The notes under the pieces were generated by a model. That model was not told the origin of the DNA, made no database searches, and was given only the letters and a program-made list of their open reading frames with translations. From Helicobacter vulpis (GTDB lineage Bacteria > Campylobacterota > Campylobacteria > Campylobacterales > Helicobacteraceae): a stretch of 64,000 nt of DNA. The stretch covers positions 1 through 64,000 of the forward strand of contig NZ_QXQT01000003.1 in NCBI RefSeq assembly GCF_003660395.1, written 5' to 3'. Below are positions 55,374 through 64,000 of the stretch, piece by piece (position 1 is the first letter of the stretch; the number at the start of each line of letters is the position of its first letter). The position numbers and the translations under genes were made by a program.

Positions 55374-57353
55374 TTAAGGCTTAGAGGCGATGAGTCCAGC
55401 CTCTCTTAAGAAACAAGAAGGCTCGTAAGCAATACGCCTTTGCTTATCCTGCTTGGCATAGGAGAGATAAAGATGATCTTTAGCCCGCGTGGTAGCGACA
55501 TAAAATAAACGCCTCTCCTCCTCTAAACTCCCGCTTTGTTTGGCTAATTTAGTGTTGGGGAAACGCCCCTGCATGAGATCAATCACATACACCTCTTTAA
55601 ACTCTAAACCCTTGCTGGCATGTACGCTGAGTAAATGTACCCCCTCCCCACTAGAGGCCTCTCTAGCCCCCAAAACCATCGCATTCATAAAGTCTTTTAG
55701 GCTGTGGTAAGGTTTGGCAAGATTGGCCAGCAGGGCTATTTTGGCTTGAATCTGCGCCTTAACTTCTTGAGCGCGTTGCAAATCCAAACTCCCATCCTTA
55801 TTCTTAGCGCGTTGCGCGCCCAGTTTCTCTAAAATGGCCTCCCACCATGTAGACTTGGCGATTTGGGCGATGCTTTGGCTGGGCTCGAGCGCGTGTGCGC
55901 TGGCACAAAGGCTAAAGAACGCGCCCAAGAAGCGCGCCATAGGAGGGGTGATCTTAGGGTGGTTGAGCAAGGCATGGGTTTTAAAGCCCACAGGTACTTC
56001 AAAGCGCGCGCTGTTCTCTGCGCTAAATTGCGCGGCAAACAAACCCATTTGGGGGTTTTTAAAGGGTTTTTGATCATTGGGAGCGATCAAGCCCTTTAAA
56101 CTATCTCCATCACCCATAACTTGTAAGGCGTGGTAAAATTCTTGACCTAAGGACGCGCCCACCCCCGGGGCATAATTGAAAATCTCTATCGTGGCGACCA
56201 TGTCCTTAGGGTGGCTTAAAAACGCGCACACATCTAAGGCTAATTTTACTTCCTTGCTCTCAAAGAAGCTTAGGCTTCCCTTGCGCTTAGAAGGGATGCC
56301 CAATTGGCGTAAAGACGCTTCGCAACCATCCGCGCTCGCGTTATTCCTAAAGAGTACCGCCACCTCCTCATACCCCCCCTTGTGGCGGGCGATGTGGCGC
56401 GCGATCCCCTTGTATTGGGCGAGCAATTCGTCATATTCTAACAAAGTAGGCAAAGAGGGGTTGGTGGTTTTGCACACCTCTAAACTCTTAGGATACAGGC
56501 GCGGGTTATAGGCGATGACACGGCTGGCTAATTCTAAGATCGCTGGGGAGGATCGATAGTTTTTCTTCAGAGTGAAAAGGCGCGCGTGGGGATATTTGCG
56601 TGTGAAATTGCCAATAATAGAAATGTCTGCCCCATTGAAGGCATAGATACTTTGATCATAATCCCCCACGCAAAAGAGACTTGGGGGTTTGAGGGCATCT
56701 AAGATCGAATCTTGCAGAGGGTTGGTGTCTTGATATTCATCGCAGAGCACTTCTGTAAAATGCTGGGTGGGCGCGATGTCTTGACGATAGAGCAAGAGCA
56801 AATCGTTGTAGTCCACGTAGTGGTGTTCTTGTTTGAGGGCGTGGAACCGCGCCAACATTTCTTCATAGATCAATGCGTGGGGTTCTTGTTTGGGCGCGCG
56901 CGCACACAGCCATTCCCCAAAACTCTCCGGGCTTTGGGCGTTGATATACAAGGAATGCAAGTCATATAGATGCCCCGCGCTATAAAAATGATTTTCATGA
57001 CTGGCTGTGCTGGTTTCTAACACACTCCTAAGCAGAACGCCTAATTCTCTGGGCTGTTTGAGTCCCAAGTGCGGATACACCTCCTTAAGGTGGCGATACG
57101 CGATGGCATGGAAAGTACCCGCCTGGATGTATTGGGCGTGTGGGGTGTAGTGGGAGAGGCGCGCCTTCATCTCTAGACTGGCCTTGTTAGTGAAAGTCAA
57201 AAGCAAAATCTCTTGAGGGCGCACGCCCTGCTCTAAGAGGTGTAAGATTCGCCCCACAATGCTAGAGGTCTTGCCCGTGCCCGCAGAGGCGATCACCAAA
57301 TTATGCCCCAAAGGGGCTTGCACGGCTTCTTGTTGTTCGATATTGAGCTGCAA
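55374..57353 (-). CDS. uvrD: UvrD/PcrA-type DNA helicase
   Basis: Superfamily 1A 3'-5' helicase of 659 residues, for excision repair, mismatch-independent repair and replication-fork clearing. Motif I ASAGTGKTSSI (22-32), motif Ia LTFTNKASLEM, motif II CDEYQDTN, motif III GDYDQSIYAFNGAD, motif IV KNYRSSPAIL, motif V VHLLSVHASKGLEF and motif VI LFYVATTRAKDHL are all present. Slightly shorter than E. coli UvrD at the C-terminus, as usual for the genus. Lies 7 bases from the yceI stop. Confidence 0.92.
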   Translation of the reverse strand: MQLNIEQQEAVQAPLGHNLVIASAGTGKTSSIVGRILHLLEQGVRPQEILLLTFTNKASLEMKARLSHYTPHAQYIQAGTFHAIAYRHLKEVYPHLGLKQPRELGVLLRSVLETSTASHENHFYSAGHLYDLHSLYINAQSPESFGEWLCARAPKQEPHALIYEEMLARFHALKQEHHYVDYNDLLLLYRQDIAPTQHFTEVLCDEYQDTNPLQDSILDALKPPSLFCVGDYDQSIYAFNGADISIIGNFTRKYPHARLFTLKKNYRSSPAILELASRVIAYNPRLYPKSLEVCKTTNPSLPTLLEYDELLAQYKGIARHIARHKGGYEEVAVLFRNNASADGCEASLRQLGIPSKRKGSLSFFESKEVKLALDVCAFLSHPKDMVATIEIFNYAPGVGASLGQEFYHALQVMGDGDSLKGLIAPNDQKPFKNPQMGLFAAQFSAENSARFEVPVGFKTHALLNHPKITPPMARFLGAFFSLCASAHALEPSQSIAQIAKSTWWEAILEKLGAQRAKNKDGSLDLQRAQEVKAQIQAKIALLANLAKPYHSLKDFMNAMVLGAREASSGEGVHLLSVHASKGLEFKEVYVIDLMQGRFPNTKLAKQSGSLEEERRLFYVATTRAKDHLYLSYAKQDKQRRIAYEPSCFLREAGLIASKP

Positions 57354-57360
57354 GAGAAAC

Positions 57361-57927
57361 CTATTTTTGGGCGGCTTCTACTTCAATGTTGAGAGTTACC
57401 CTATCACCCACTTTGAGAGTGGAGGTATCTGGAGCAAATTTAAAATCCGATCGCTTGATCTGGCCGCTCAAGGAAAACCCGAGTTTTTCCTTGCCATTGA
57501 TCTGTGTTACACCTCCAATTTCGCTAGTCAACACCACTTTTCTAGCCACCCCGGCGATGTTGAGTACCCCCACCACACGCCCATTTTCCTTGTCTATTTT
57601 CTCGTATTTTTGCATCACAAAGGTAATATTGGGGTATTTGCCGGTTTTAAAGAAGTCATCAGAACGCAAGTGATCGTCCCTGTTTTGGTTGTTTGTGTCT
57701 ATGGAAGTGGCCTTGATCGTGGCTTCTAACTTCTTAAAAGTGTGGCTGACAGGGTCAAAGTCAATCAGCGCGCTGTAATCTTTGAAATCCCCCATCACAT
57801 GGCTAATTTTGAGGTGCTTGATCTTAAAACCAACGTGGCTATGTACCCTATCAATTTGGTAAACCTTGCCCATCAAACCCGCACACAACACACATAAGAG
57901 CGCCAAAGGACGCAAAAACGACAACAT
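57361..57927 (-). CDS. YceI-family periplasmic lipid-binding protein
   Basis: 188 residues from ATG 57927, chosen because AAGGAGA lies just upstream. Signal peptide MLSFLRPLALLCVLCAGLMG, then a lipocalin-like barrel: YQIDRVHSHVGFKIKHLKIS, DDHLRSDDFFKTGKYPNITF, and GFSLSGQIKRSDF. YceI proteins bind isoprenoid-like lipids, and in H. pylori a homologue has been crystallised with a bound amide/fatty compound. Transcribed ahead of uvrD. Confidence 0.92.
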   Translation of the reverse strand: MLSFLRPLALLCVLCAGLMGKVYQIDRVHSHVGFKIKHLKISHVMGDFKDYSALIDFDPVSHTFKKLEATIKATSIDTNNQNRDDHLRSDDFFKTGKYPNITFVMQKYEKIDKENGRVVGVLNIAGVARKVVLTSEIGGVTQINGKEKLGFSLSGQIKRSDFKFAPDTSTLKVGDRVTLNIEVEAAQK

Positions 57928-57976
57928 ACCATCTCCTTTTATAAAAATAGTGGCCATTATAGCACATGCTTTGTGT

Positions 57977-57982
57977 TAGAAT
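57977..57982 (+). promoter_or_regulatory. -10 box (TAGAAT) of the Sel1-repeat gene
   Basis: GTGTTAGAATAGGCTAGC, the same 12-base core as before dus, with the ATG 25 bases downstream and GGGAG as ribosome site. No -35 box seen. Confidence 0.5.
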
Positions 57983-58007
57983 AGGCTAGCTTTGAAGGGA
58001 GTAAGGC

Positions 58008-59288
58008 ATGCAAAGTAGAGTGGCGTACAAAGTGATGTGGGGCGTGCTGTTGGGCATGGGGATGCTAGGCGCGCTAGGTAACCCAGAGGAATACCTCTTG
58101 AAAGCCAAAGAGGCTTATAGGCAGCATAATTACCCCAAAGCTTTAGAGAACTACCAAAAGGCTGCTGACTTGGGGAGTGCAGAGGCCTATCGGGGCTTGG
58201 CCAATATGTATCTCATTGGGGCGGGAGTGAAACAAGATTCCCAAAGGGCGCGCGTGTATTTTAAAAAGGCCATGGATCTCAAACACGCGCAACAAACCCC
58301 AAAAGCTTCAACTCTCCCCTCAGAGGCGCAAAGCTACATGCGCTTAGGAGAAAATTACGCCAAGGGGCAGGGCGTGGCTTTGGATTTTAACAAGGCGATA
58401 AAAGCCTTTGAAAAAGCCGGAGAGATGGGCGATGCGCGGGGGTTTAACGCTTTGGGAGATCTGTATTACAATGAGAGTCAAGGCGTGGAGCAAAATTATC
58501 CCAAAGCGTTGGAGTATTACCAAAAAGCGGCCAAAATGGGGCAGGCTAGAGATTTCAGATTGGGGATGATGTATTTGCAAGGGCAGGGCGTGGCACAGAG
58601 CTACCCCACAGCCCTAGAATATTTCCAAAAGGCGGGCAAAAAGGGCGATGGGCGCGCATGGCAAAAGCTAGGGGCGTTGTATTTTAAAGGGCAGGGTGTG
58701 CCTTTGGATTACCAACAAGCGCACGCCTACTACCAAGAGGCGATCAAGAGCTACCTAGAAGCGGGCAAAAAGGGCGATGGGCGCGCGTTTGTGCGCCTAG
58801 CGCAAATGTATGAAGAAGGAGAGGGGGTGTCCAAAGATTATAGCAAAGCCTTTGAGTATTACCAAAGGGCTGCAGATTTGAAAAGTGGGGATGGGGCTTT
58901 CTACCTAGCCACTTTGATTTTGCGCGGCAAGCTTAAGGGGGTTATTGAGGACAGGGCTAAGATCACCGCGCGCTACCAACAGGCCATCGCCTTTTATCAA
59001 GAAGAGGGCAAAAATGGGGATGCGAATGCGTATGTCAAATTGGGCTCTATCTATAAAAACGGGCTCTATTACTATGGGTGGTTGCTCCATAAAAACGCCG
59101 CATTGTCGCTAGAGTATTACCAAAAGGGCGCACAAATGGGGAACGCGCAGAGTTATTATGAGATCGGGGAGGCTTATAGAAATGCTAGAGGGGTTGAACG
59201 CGACTTGCAAAAGCAAAGCCAGCATTATCACCAAGCCTGTTTGCTTGGTTTTAAACCCGCGTGCTACGCGCTTAACCACGCAAATTGA
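58008..59288 (+). CDS. Secreted Sel1-repeat protein
   Basis: 426 residues. A signal-like N-terminus (about 1-24, ending GALG) is followed by seven to nine Sel1/TPR-like repeats of about 36 residues, each with a G-x-G-V-x-x-D/N-x-x-K-A core: GVKQDSQRARVYF, GVALDFNKAIKAF, GVEQNYPKALEYY, GVAQSYPTALEYF, GVPLDYQQAHAYY, GVSKDYSKAFEYY, GVERDLQKQSQHY. It belongs to the same solenoid class as the H. pylori Hcp proteins, but has cysteines only in the last repeat (ACLLGFKPAC), so it is not disulfide-braced like Hcp. Probably a periplasmic or secreted scaffold. Its 3' end overlaps the convergent gene by 17 bases. Confidence 0.85.
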   Translation: MQSRVAYKVMWGVLLGMGMLGALGNPEEYLLKAKEAYRQHNYPKALENYQKAADLGSAEAYRGLANMYLIGAGVKQDSQRARVYFKKAMDLKHAQQTPKASTLPSEAQSYMRLGENYAKGQGVALDFNKAIKAFEKAGEMGDARGFNALGDLYYNESQGVEQNYPKALEYYQKAAKMGQARDFRLGMMYLQGQGVAQSYPTALEYFQKAGKKGDGRAWQKLGALYFKGQGVPLDYQQAHAYYQEAIKSYLEAGKKGDGRAFVRLAQMYEEGEGVSKDYSKAFEYYQRAADLKSGDGAFYLATLILRGKLKGVIEDRAKITARYQQAIAFYQEEGKNGDANAYVKLGSIYKNGLYYYGWLLHKNAALSLEYYQKGAQMGNAQSYYEIGEAYRNARGVERDLQKQSQHYHQACLLGFKPACYALNHAN

Positions 59289-60036
59289 CGATCGCATCCA
59301 CCACTTTATTGCACGCGTCTTCATTGCGCCTGCACCATTTGTATTCTATGTCCGCGAAATCGCATTCTAGCACGAAGCCCTCGCTTTTCAGACGGTAGTT
59401 GTTGATCACCGCCTGATTATCCCCTATGACAAAAAGTTTGTAACTAGAATCTAGCTTGTGGGTTTTGAGCATGGCTTGCAGGTGTTTCATACTGGTGATA
59501 ATGGCTTGTTTCTCGGCTTTGAAACTCTCATTCAAACTAGAATGCAGAGGGCATTTGTAGCGGTTGATCTCTTCAAAACGCCCCTCTTTAAAAATATAGA
59601 GGCAGAATCCACACATTACCGCGTCTTCTCTAATGCTCGCATCGGTGTAGAGAAAATACGTTTCTTGTAAATCCTCAGAATCGTAATCCTTGAAAATAGT
59701 TTCACCCAGGGCGATGCTCTTCTCTCCTAGGTGATCGTAGGTGCTTCTTGGGGGGATGTAGGCGGTTTTGGGTTTACTGAGCGCATTTTTGGGCGCGCCC
59801 AAATAATCCCCTAAATCGTTTAAATCGCTGATCTTAAAACTTTTGATCTCCAGTTTACCCTCATAATTGGCTTTGATCTCATGCAAACAAGCGCAAATTT
59901 GGGCTAGAGGATTGGCATAGAGGGGATGCAACATATACACCCCTCCAATCAATTTAGCAAACCCATAACGGCACAGCACTCCCTCTAAGGAGTCCACACT
60001 GCCATTGTCCTTATTTTCAATGCCTAAACACCACAT
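59272..60036 (-). CDS. VapD/Cas2-like domain fused to an RNase H domain
   Basis: 254 residues, two domains. Residues 1-80 resemble VapD, a Cas2-fold endoribonuclease: MWCLGIE aligns with the MYALAFD start (E7 at the usual D7), then YGFAKLIGGVYM, ANPLAQICACLHEI and IKSFKISDLNDL. Residues 125-254 are an RNase HI fold with acidic residues D132 (YTDAS), E175 (FKAEKQAI), D206 (IGDNQAVI) and D247 (NKVVDAIV); the loop that carries the usual histidine is shortened. The ATG overlaps the napH stop (TAATG), so it is translationally coupled to a nitrate reductase operon, where napB might be expected. It may be a toxin-like or RNA-DNA hybrid nuclease; role unknown. Confidence 0.7.
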   Translation of the reverse strand: MWCLGIENKDNGSVDSLEGVLCRYGFAKLIGGVYMLHPLYANPLAQICACLHEIKANYEGKLEIKSFKISDLNDLGDYLGAPKNALSKPKTAYIPPRSTYDHLGEKSIALGETIFKDYDSEDLQETYFLYTDASIREDAVMCGFCLYIFKEGRFEEINRYKCPLHSSLNESFKAEKQAIITSMKHLQAMLKTHKLDSSYKLFVIGDNQAVINNYRLKSEGFVLECDFADIEYKWCRRNEDACNKVVDAIVNLRG

Positions 60037-60857
60037 TAAAATCCTTTATCTTGAAATTGCCCCACACTCTGCCTTGCAAAACTCCCCTTGACATCTAAGA
60101 GGCTAAAGTGGAGGGCATCATCAGCGCACACTTCGATGCAACGCCCACAGCGTGTACACTCTCCCGAATTCACCGCTGCGCTCTTCAAGCCCACCATCCA
60201 TAGCACCTGTACTTCTGGGCACACTTCAAAACACAGGTTACAGCGTGTACAGCGCGTGGCATGGTGTTGCACTTTTAAAAGCGCATAACGCCCCACCAGC
60301 GCGTAAAAACCCCCTAAAGGGCATAAACGCGCGCACACAAGCCTATCACCTATAAAGGTGTCAAGACAAAAGAGCAGGAGTGCAACCCCCACCCATGCGC
60401 TAGTCCCAAAAATGATTCCTCTTTGCACAATGCCGATGTAGGACACGCTCTCAAAGGCGGGCAAGCCAAGCGCAAAAGAGAGCACAAGACTCAAGACAAG
60501 CAAGCCATAGCGCGTAGTTTTGGGTATTTGCAAATAGTGGTGCGTGCAATGTAGCTTGCGGCGTGCCCACGCCGCGCCATCCACGATGAGATTAATCGGG
60601 CATACCCATGCGCAAAAAGCGCGCCCTAGAAACAAGCCATAGAGTGCTAAAATGACGATCGCCCCTAACAACGCTTGTAAATTCATCTGTAAACTCGCCA
60701 AATACACTTGCAACACCGCAAAAGGGTCGCTTAGAGGTATGCGATCAAAGAGCATAGACGCGCTTAAATTACCCCTTAAAAGCGCATGCGCACCCCCCCA
60801 TGCAAAGAGGGCTAAAATCCCCGCTTGTACCACACGCCTAGCTAGCAAGTAGCGCAC
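60036..60857 (-). CDS. napH: NapH quinol dehydrogenase membrane subunit
   Basis: 273 residues. Four membrane helices with the cytoplasmic CAWVCPINL and CARLCPLGGF motifs typical of NapH, and two C-terminal [4Fe-4S] motifs, CTRCNLCFEVCP and CTRCGRCIEVCA. It oxidises menaquinol and passes electrons to NapG and on to NapA/NapB. Shares its start region with the napG stop (one base). H. pylori lacks this operon. Confidence 0.94.
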   Translation of the reverse strand: MRYLLARRVVQAGILALFAWGGAHALLRGNLSASMLFDRIPLSDPFAVLQVYLASLQMNLQALLGAIVILALYGLFLGRAFCAWVCPINLIVDGAAWARRKLHCTHHYLQIPKTTRYGLLVLSLVLSFALGLPAFESVSYIGIVQRGIIFGTSAWVGVALLLFCLDTFIGDRLVCARLCPLGGFYALVGRYALLKVQHHATRCTRCNLCFEVCPEVQVLWMVGLKSAAVNSGECTRCGRCIEVCADDALHFSLLDVKGSFARQSVGQFQDKGF

Positions 60858-61588
60858 TAGAGATCGCCTTGATTGAGATAGTCCATCGGATTGTCCTTAT
60901 GAGGAGCTTGGAGATTGGGGGGCGCACTAGGGGAGGGCGCGCCCATCCTGAGATAGTGCGAATCGGTCTTGCCGCTCACAAACGCGCTAGGCAAGATTCT
61001 AATGGCGGGCTCTTGAGTGATGCAAGCGCGCTCACACAGTCCACAACCCACGCACACACTAGGTTCTACTACGGGCAACATATAGGCATGCGCTTGGGTT
61101 CTAGAGTCATGCTTGAGCTCTAATTTGATCGCTTTGTCCATCAAGGGACAGACGCGGTAACACACATCGCAACGCACCCCCCAAAACGCCACGCAAGAAT
61201 GCGAATCTACCACGGCAATTCCCATCTTGAGGGAAGTGATGCCCTGATCGGGTTTGAGGTGTTTATGATCGAGTGCGTCTGTGGGGCAGGCCTTGATACA
61301 GGGAATATCGGGGCAAAGGTAGCAGGGGACCTTACGGGCTTCAAAAAAGGGGGTGCCCACTTTGGCATGATCTAGCAAAGTGGCTAGCTTGAGGGTATCA
61401 TAGGGGCAATCCTTAACGCACAACCCACAACGCACGCATAAACTCAAAAAACGCGCCTCGTCTTCTGCCCCCGGGGGCCTAAGGGCGTAAGCACGCTTGG
61501 CCTTTAACAAAGTGCCCAGAAAAAACCCACCCCCCACACACAAACTCACCCCTCCGATCGCCTTTTGCAAAAAAGCGCGCCGTTGCAT
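60857..61588 (-). CDS. napG: NapG periplasmic ferredoxin-type subunit
   Basis: 243 residues. Twin-arginine signal MQRRAFLQKAIGGVSL, then four [4Fe-4S] cysteine clusters: CVRCGLCVKDCP, CYLCPDIPCIKACP, CDVCYRVCP and CVGCGLCERACI. It relays electrons from NapH towards the periplasmic reductase. Starts one base after the napA stop region and overlaps napH by one base. Confidence 0.94.
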   Translation of the reverse strand: MQRRAFLQKAIGGVSLCVGGGFFLGTLLKAKRAYALRPPGAEDEARFLSLCVRCGLCVKDCPYDTLKLATLLDHAKVGTPFFEARKVPCYLCPDIPCIKACPTDALDHKHLKPDQGITSLKMGIAVVDSHSCVAFWGVRCDVCYRVCPLMDKAIKLELKHDSRTQAHAYMLPVVEPSVCVGCGLCERACITQEPAIRILPSAFVSGKTDSHYLRMGAPSPSAPPNLQAPHKDNPMDYLNQGDL

Positions 61589-61589
61589 T

Positions 61590-64000
61590 CTAAACTTTGG
61601 TGATCTTCACCGCGCATTTTTTATAGTCGGTTTGTTTGGAGATGGGGCAAGTGGCATCCAAACACACCTTGTTGATGAAGACATTTTCATCAAACCATGG
61701 CACATAAACCAACCCCACAGGGGGCGTGTTGCGCCCACGCATATCCACACGCGCCTTCACACGCCCACGGCGTGACTCAATCCACACCGCATCGCCCTGA
61801 CTCACGCCCAGTTTTTCCCCGTCTTTTTCATGCATGTAGCACAAAGCTTCAGGCACGGCTCTAAAGAGCTCGGGCACGCGCATGGTCATTGTCCCACTAT
61901 GCCAGTGTTCTAACACCCGTCCGGTGGCCAACCAGAAGGGATAATCTTTATTCGGACGCTCTGGAGCTTTCATGAAGGGTCTAAAGAAGATCTTGGCCTT
62001 GTTTTCTAGGCTTTTGGGCGTGGTACCGGTGGGGGCTTTGAGATCCCCACTGACTAGCGTCTTCATCGCCTTGCCATAAAAGGCAAAATCGCTATCTGGA
62101 GCGGCTTTTTTGGCATAGGGGTCGTAAGCGGTGTTAAAACGCCAACGCGTTTCTTTGCCATGTACAACAGGCCAACGCAAACCTCTGACATGGTGGTAAT
62201 CATCAAAGTAGGCCAAATCATGTCCATGTCCCATGCCAAATTTGCGGTACTCCTCCCAAAGGTATTTTTGCAAAAAGAAACCATAACCCTTAAAGACCTT
62301 GCCATCGCTGCCTACCACCTCGCGCTTATCACCCCACATGTCTGAATTAGGCGCGCCTTTGGCGATGGGATCCGTACTTTTATAGCGCTTGGCATGCCTA
62401 TTGGCAAACAGCACATCATAGAGAGTGTCGCTGTCCTTATAGCCCATTTTACGGGCTTGGGCTAGCACATTAGGCAAGGTAAGCTGGGCATCCACCTTTT
62501 GCTCCTTCCACACTTCATGGAGTTTAAAACGTTTGGCAAATTCAAAGATTTGCCACGTGTCGCTCATTGCGTGCCCCACTGGAGTTACTTGCTGTTTCCA
62601 GTGTTGGGATCGCCGCTCGGCATTCCCATAAGCCCCCCATTTTTCATAGATCATTGCGCTAGGCAAGATCAAATCGGCCACTTTGGCGCTGATCCCCGGA
62701 TAACAATCGCTCACTACAATGAAATTGTCCATCTCTCTGGCGGCTTTGATCCAGTGGTTGGCGTTGGCGGTGTTTTGCCAGGGGTTATTCACCTGTACCC
62801 AAATGAATTTGACCTTGCCATCTTCTAGCGCGCGCATCATCGCCACGAAGTGATAACCCGGTTTGGGGTTGATGGTGCCATGGGGCACATGCCAAAGTTT
62901 TTCGGCAATCTTGACATGCTCGGGGTTGGTTACGACCATGTCTGCAGGCAGGCGGTGGGCAAAAGTACCCACTTCCCTAGCTGTGCCACACGCGCTAGGT
63001 TGCCCTGTGAGGGAAAACGCCCCGCTTCCGGGTTTGGCTTGCTTGCCTAGCAAGAAATGTACCATGTAGGCTTGCTCATTGACCCATGAGCCTCTGGTGT
63101 GCTGGTTAAAGCCCATCGTCCAAAAACTCACCACTTTGCGATCTTTTTCTATGTAGAGCTTGGCGAGTTTTTGCAGTTTGTGTTTAAAACTTTCCAGGGA
63201 TTCGTGAGCATCGCCCTTAGCCACCTGTGCCACATAGTCCAAAGTATAGGGTTCTAGGGCTTGCTTGAATTGTGCAAAGGTAATTTCCCAGTGCTTGCCT
63301 GCCTGTGCGCTGTGCTGCATTTTGAGCACATCGCCGGCCTTGACTCCTAGATGTTTGAGCGCTATAGCCTCTTGCGCGTCCAAAGTGATGGCGCGCTGTT
63401 TAGCGACCGTGTCTTTTTCACTGGGCCTAAAGCCATGGTGGCTGGGGTCCTCGCGCATGCCATAGCCGATGTCGGCGTAACCGGTGGCAAAAACGATGTG
63501 CTTGTCTATAAAGTTTTTGTCAATGGCCTCAGGGTGGTTGTAGACAATTTCCCTAGCGATGTAGTTCCAAATAGCTAGATCGGTATTGGGGGTGAAGATG
63601 ATCTCCATATCCGCCACGCTAGAGGTGCGGTTAGAAAAAGTGGTCAAATTGATCACCTTCACCCTATCAGGGTTGCTCAATTTGTGATCGCTCACCCTAG
63701 ACCATAAAATAGGGTGCATTTCGGCCATATTAGCCCCCCAAGTGATGATGGTGTCCGTGGCTTCGATGTCGTCATAACACCCGCTGGGCTCATCAATGCC
63801 AAAGGTTTGCATGAAGCCAGCCACCGCGCTGGCCATGCAGTGGCGCGCGTTGGGATCGATATTATTGCTTCTAAAGCCCGCTTTGATGAGTTTGCTGGCT
63901 GCATAACCCTCTTGGATAGTGTACTGGCCACTTCCAAAAATCCCCACCCCGGTTACGCCCAACTCTTGGTAATACTTTTTAAATTGCTTCTCCATTTCGT
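61590..64000 (-). CDS. napA: Periplasmic nitrate reductase catalytic subunit NapA (5' end outside window)
   Basis: C-terminal 800 or so residues of NapA, the Mo-bis-MGD enzyme that reduces nitrate to nitrite. The molybdenum-ligating cysteine is in [12 protein letters not shown], followed by [13 protein letters not shown] and [13 protein letters not shown], which are NapA-specific. Later come [13 protein letters not shown] and [14 protein letters not shown], which line the cofactor. The frame is open to the window edge; about 130 residues with the Tat signal and the [4Fe-4S] motif must lie upstream. First gene seen of napA-napG-napH. Confidence 0.96.
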   Translation of the reverse strand, partial: EMEKQFKKYYQELGVTGVGIFGSGQYTIQEGYAASKLIKAGFRSNNIDPNARHCMASAVAGFMQTFGIDEPSGCYDDIEATDTIITWGANMAEMHPILWSRVSDHKLSNPDRVKVINLTTFSNRTSSVADMEIIFTPNTDLAIWNYIAREIVYNHPEAIDKNFIDKHIVFATGYADIGYGMREDPSHHGFRPSEKDTVAKQRAITLDAQEAIALKHLGVKAGDVLKMQHSAQAGKHWEITFAQFKQALEPYTLDYVAQVAKGDAHESLESFKHKLQKLAKLYIEKDRKVVSFWTMGFNQHTRGSWVNEQAYMVHFLLGKQAKPGSGAFSLTGQPSACGTAREVGTFAHRLPADMVVTNPEHVKIAEKLWHVPHGTINPKPGYHFVAMMRALEDGKVKFIWVQVNNPWQNTANANHWIKAAREMDNFIVVSDCYPGISAKVADLILPSAMIYEKWGAYGNAERRSQHWKQQVTPVGHAMSDTWQIFEFAKRFKLHEVWKEQKVDAQLTLPNVLAQARKMGYKDSDTLYDVLFANRHAKRYKSTDPIAKGAPNSDMWGDKREVVGSDGKVFKGYGFFLQKYLWEEYRKFGMGHGHDLAYFDDYHHVRGLRWPVVHGKETRWRFNTAYDPYAKKAAPDSDFAFYGKAMKTLVSGDLKAPTGTTPKSLENKAKIFFRPFMKAPERPNKDYPFWLATGRVLEHWHSGTMTMRVPELFRAVPEALCYMHEKDGEKLGVSQGDAVWIESRRGRVKARVDMRGRNTPPVGLVYVPWFDENVFINKVCLDATCPISKQTDYKKCAVKITKV

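Overview
The window reads as chromosome from a gastric, non-pylori Helicobacter (the felis / bizzozeronii / heilmannii type). Several blocks keep a gene order I recall from H. pylori: cheY1-prmA-ftsH-pssA-copA-copP, a dapC-like gene followed by murC and mutS2, nitrilase-pgdA-hypothetical-CobW, dus followed by an outer membrane protein gene, and petABC. Other parts are absent from H. pylori: a periplasmic nitrate reductase operon (nap), a gabT-gabD-glaH-lhgO glutarate module, and a CMAH-like protein. Long poly-C/poly-G tracts inside surface-glycan genes fit the genus. I see no prophage, insertion sequence, rRNA operon or CRISPR array, and no gene-free stretch longer than 300 bases.

Layout. 1-4.6 kb is a glycan-modification locus with three different simple-repeat switches: C17 in an FkbM methyltransferase (frame open), G16 in a DUF268 gene (frame closed), and a CCCAACA heptamer in a family-4 glycosyltransferase (frame closed). 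4.6-8.7 kb carries nikR-nadD-rsfS-miaA and a compact uvrC with a DciA-like gene. 8.5-13.7 kb holds a small lipoprotein, a dapC-like aminotransferase, murC and mutS2. 13.9-19.4 kb holds proline uptake and catabolism (putP, putA) downstream of a four-tRNA cluster (Pro, His, Arg, Arg) with a strong promoter. 19.5-29.7 kb has an S24-type repressor, then cheY1-prmA-ftsH-pssA-copA-copP-ABC exporter-lipoprotein-PDC sensor. 29.8-34.8 kb has a DASS carboxylate transporter, three glycosyltransferases and a KdsC-like phosphatase.

35-41.8 kb carries a nitrilase, the peptidoglycan deacetylase PgdA, a CobW GTPase, Dus, an outer membrane protein, and exbB-exbD-tonB. 41.8-43.5 kb encodes a protein homologous end to end with CMP-Neu5Ac hydroxylase, but with its metal ligands replaced. 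43.6-50.2 kb has thrC, the cytochrome bc1 complex, a SIMPL-domain protein, and a soluble chemotaxis transducer paired with an Aer-type PAS protein. 50.2-55.3 kb is the glutarate / GABA module. 55.4-59.3 kb has UvrD, YceI and a Sel1-repeat protein. 59.3-64 kb is napA (5' end beyond the window)-napG-napH, followed by a gene coupled to napH that joins a VapD/Cas2-like domain to an RNase H domain.

Together the genes describe a microaerophile that respires through bc1 and can also use nitrate, burns amino acids (proline, and five-carbon lysine products via glutarate), handles nickel and copper, and varies its surface glycans by repeat slippage. The strongest leads for something undescribed are the VapD-RNase H fusion in the nap operon and the metal-site-degenerate CMAH homologue.
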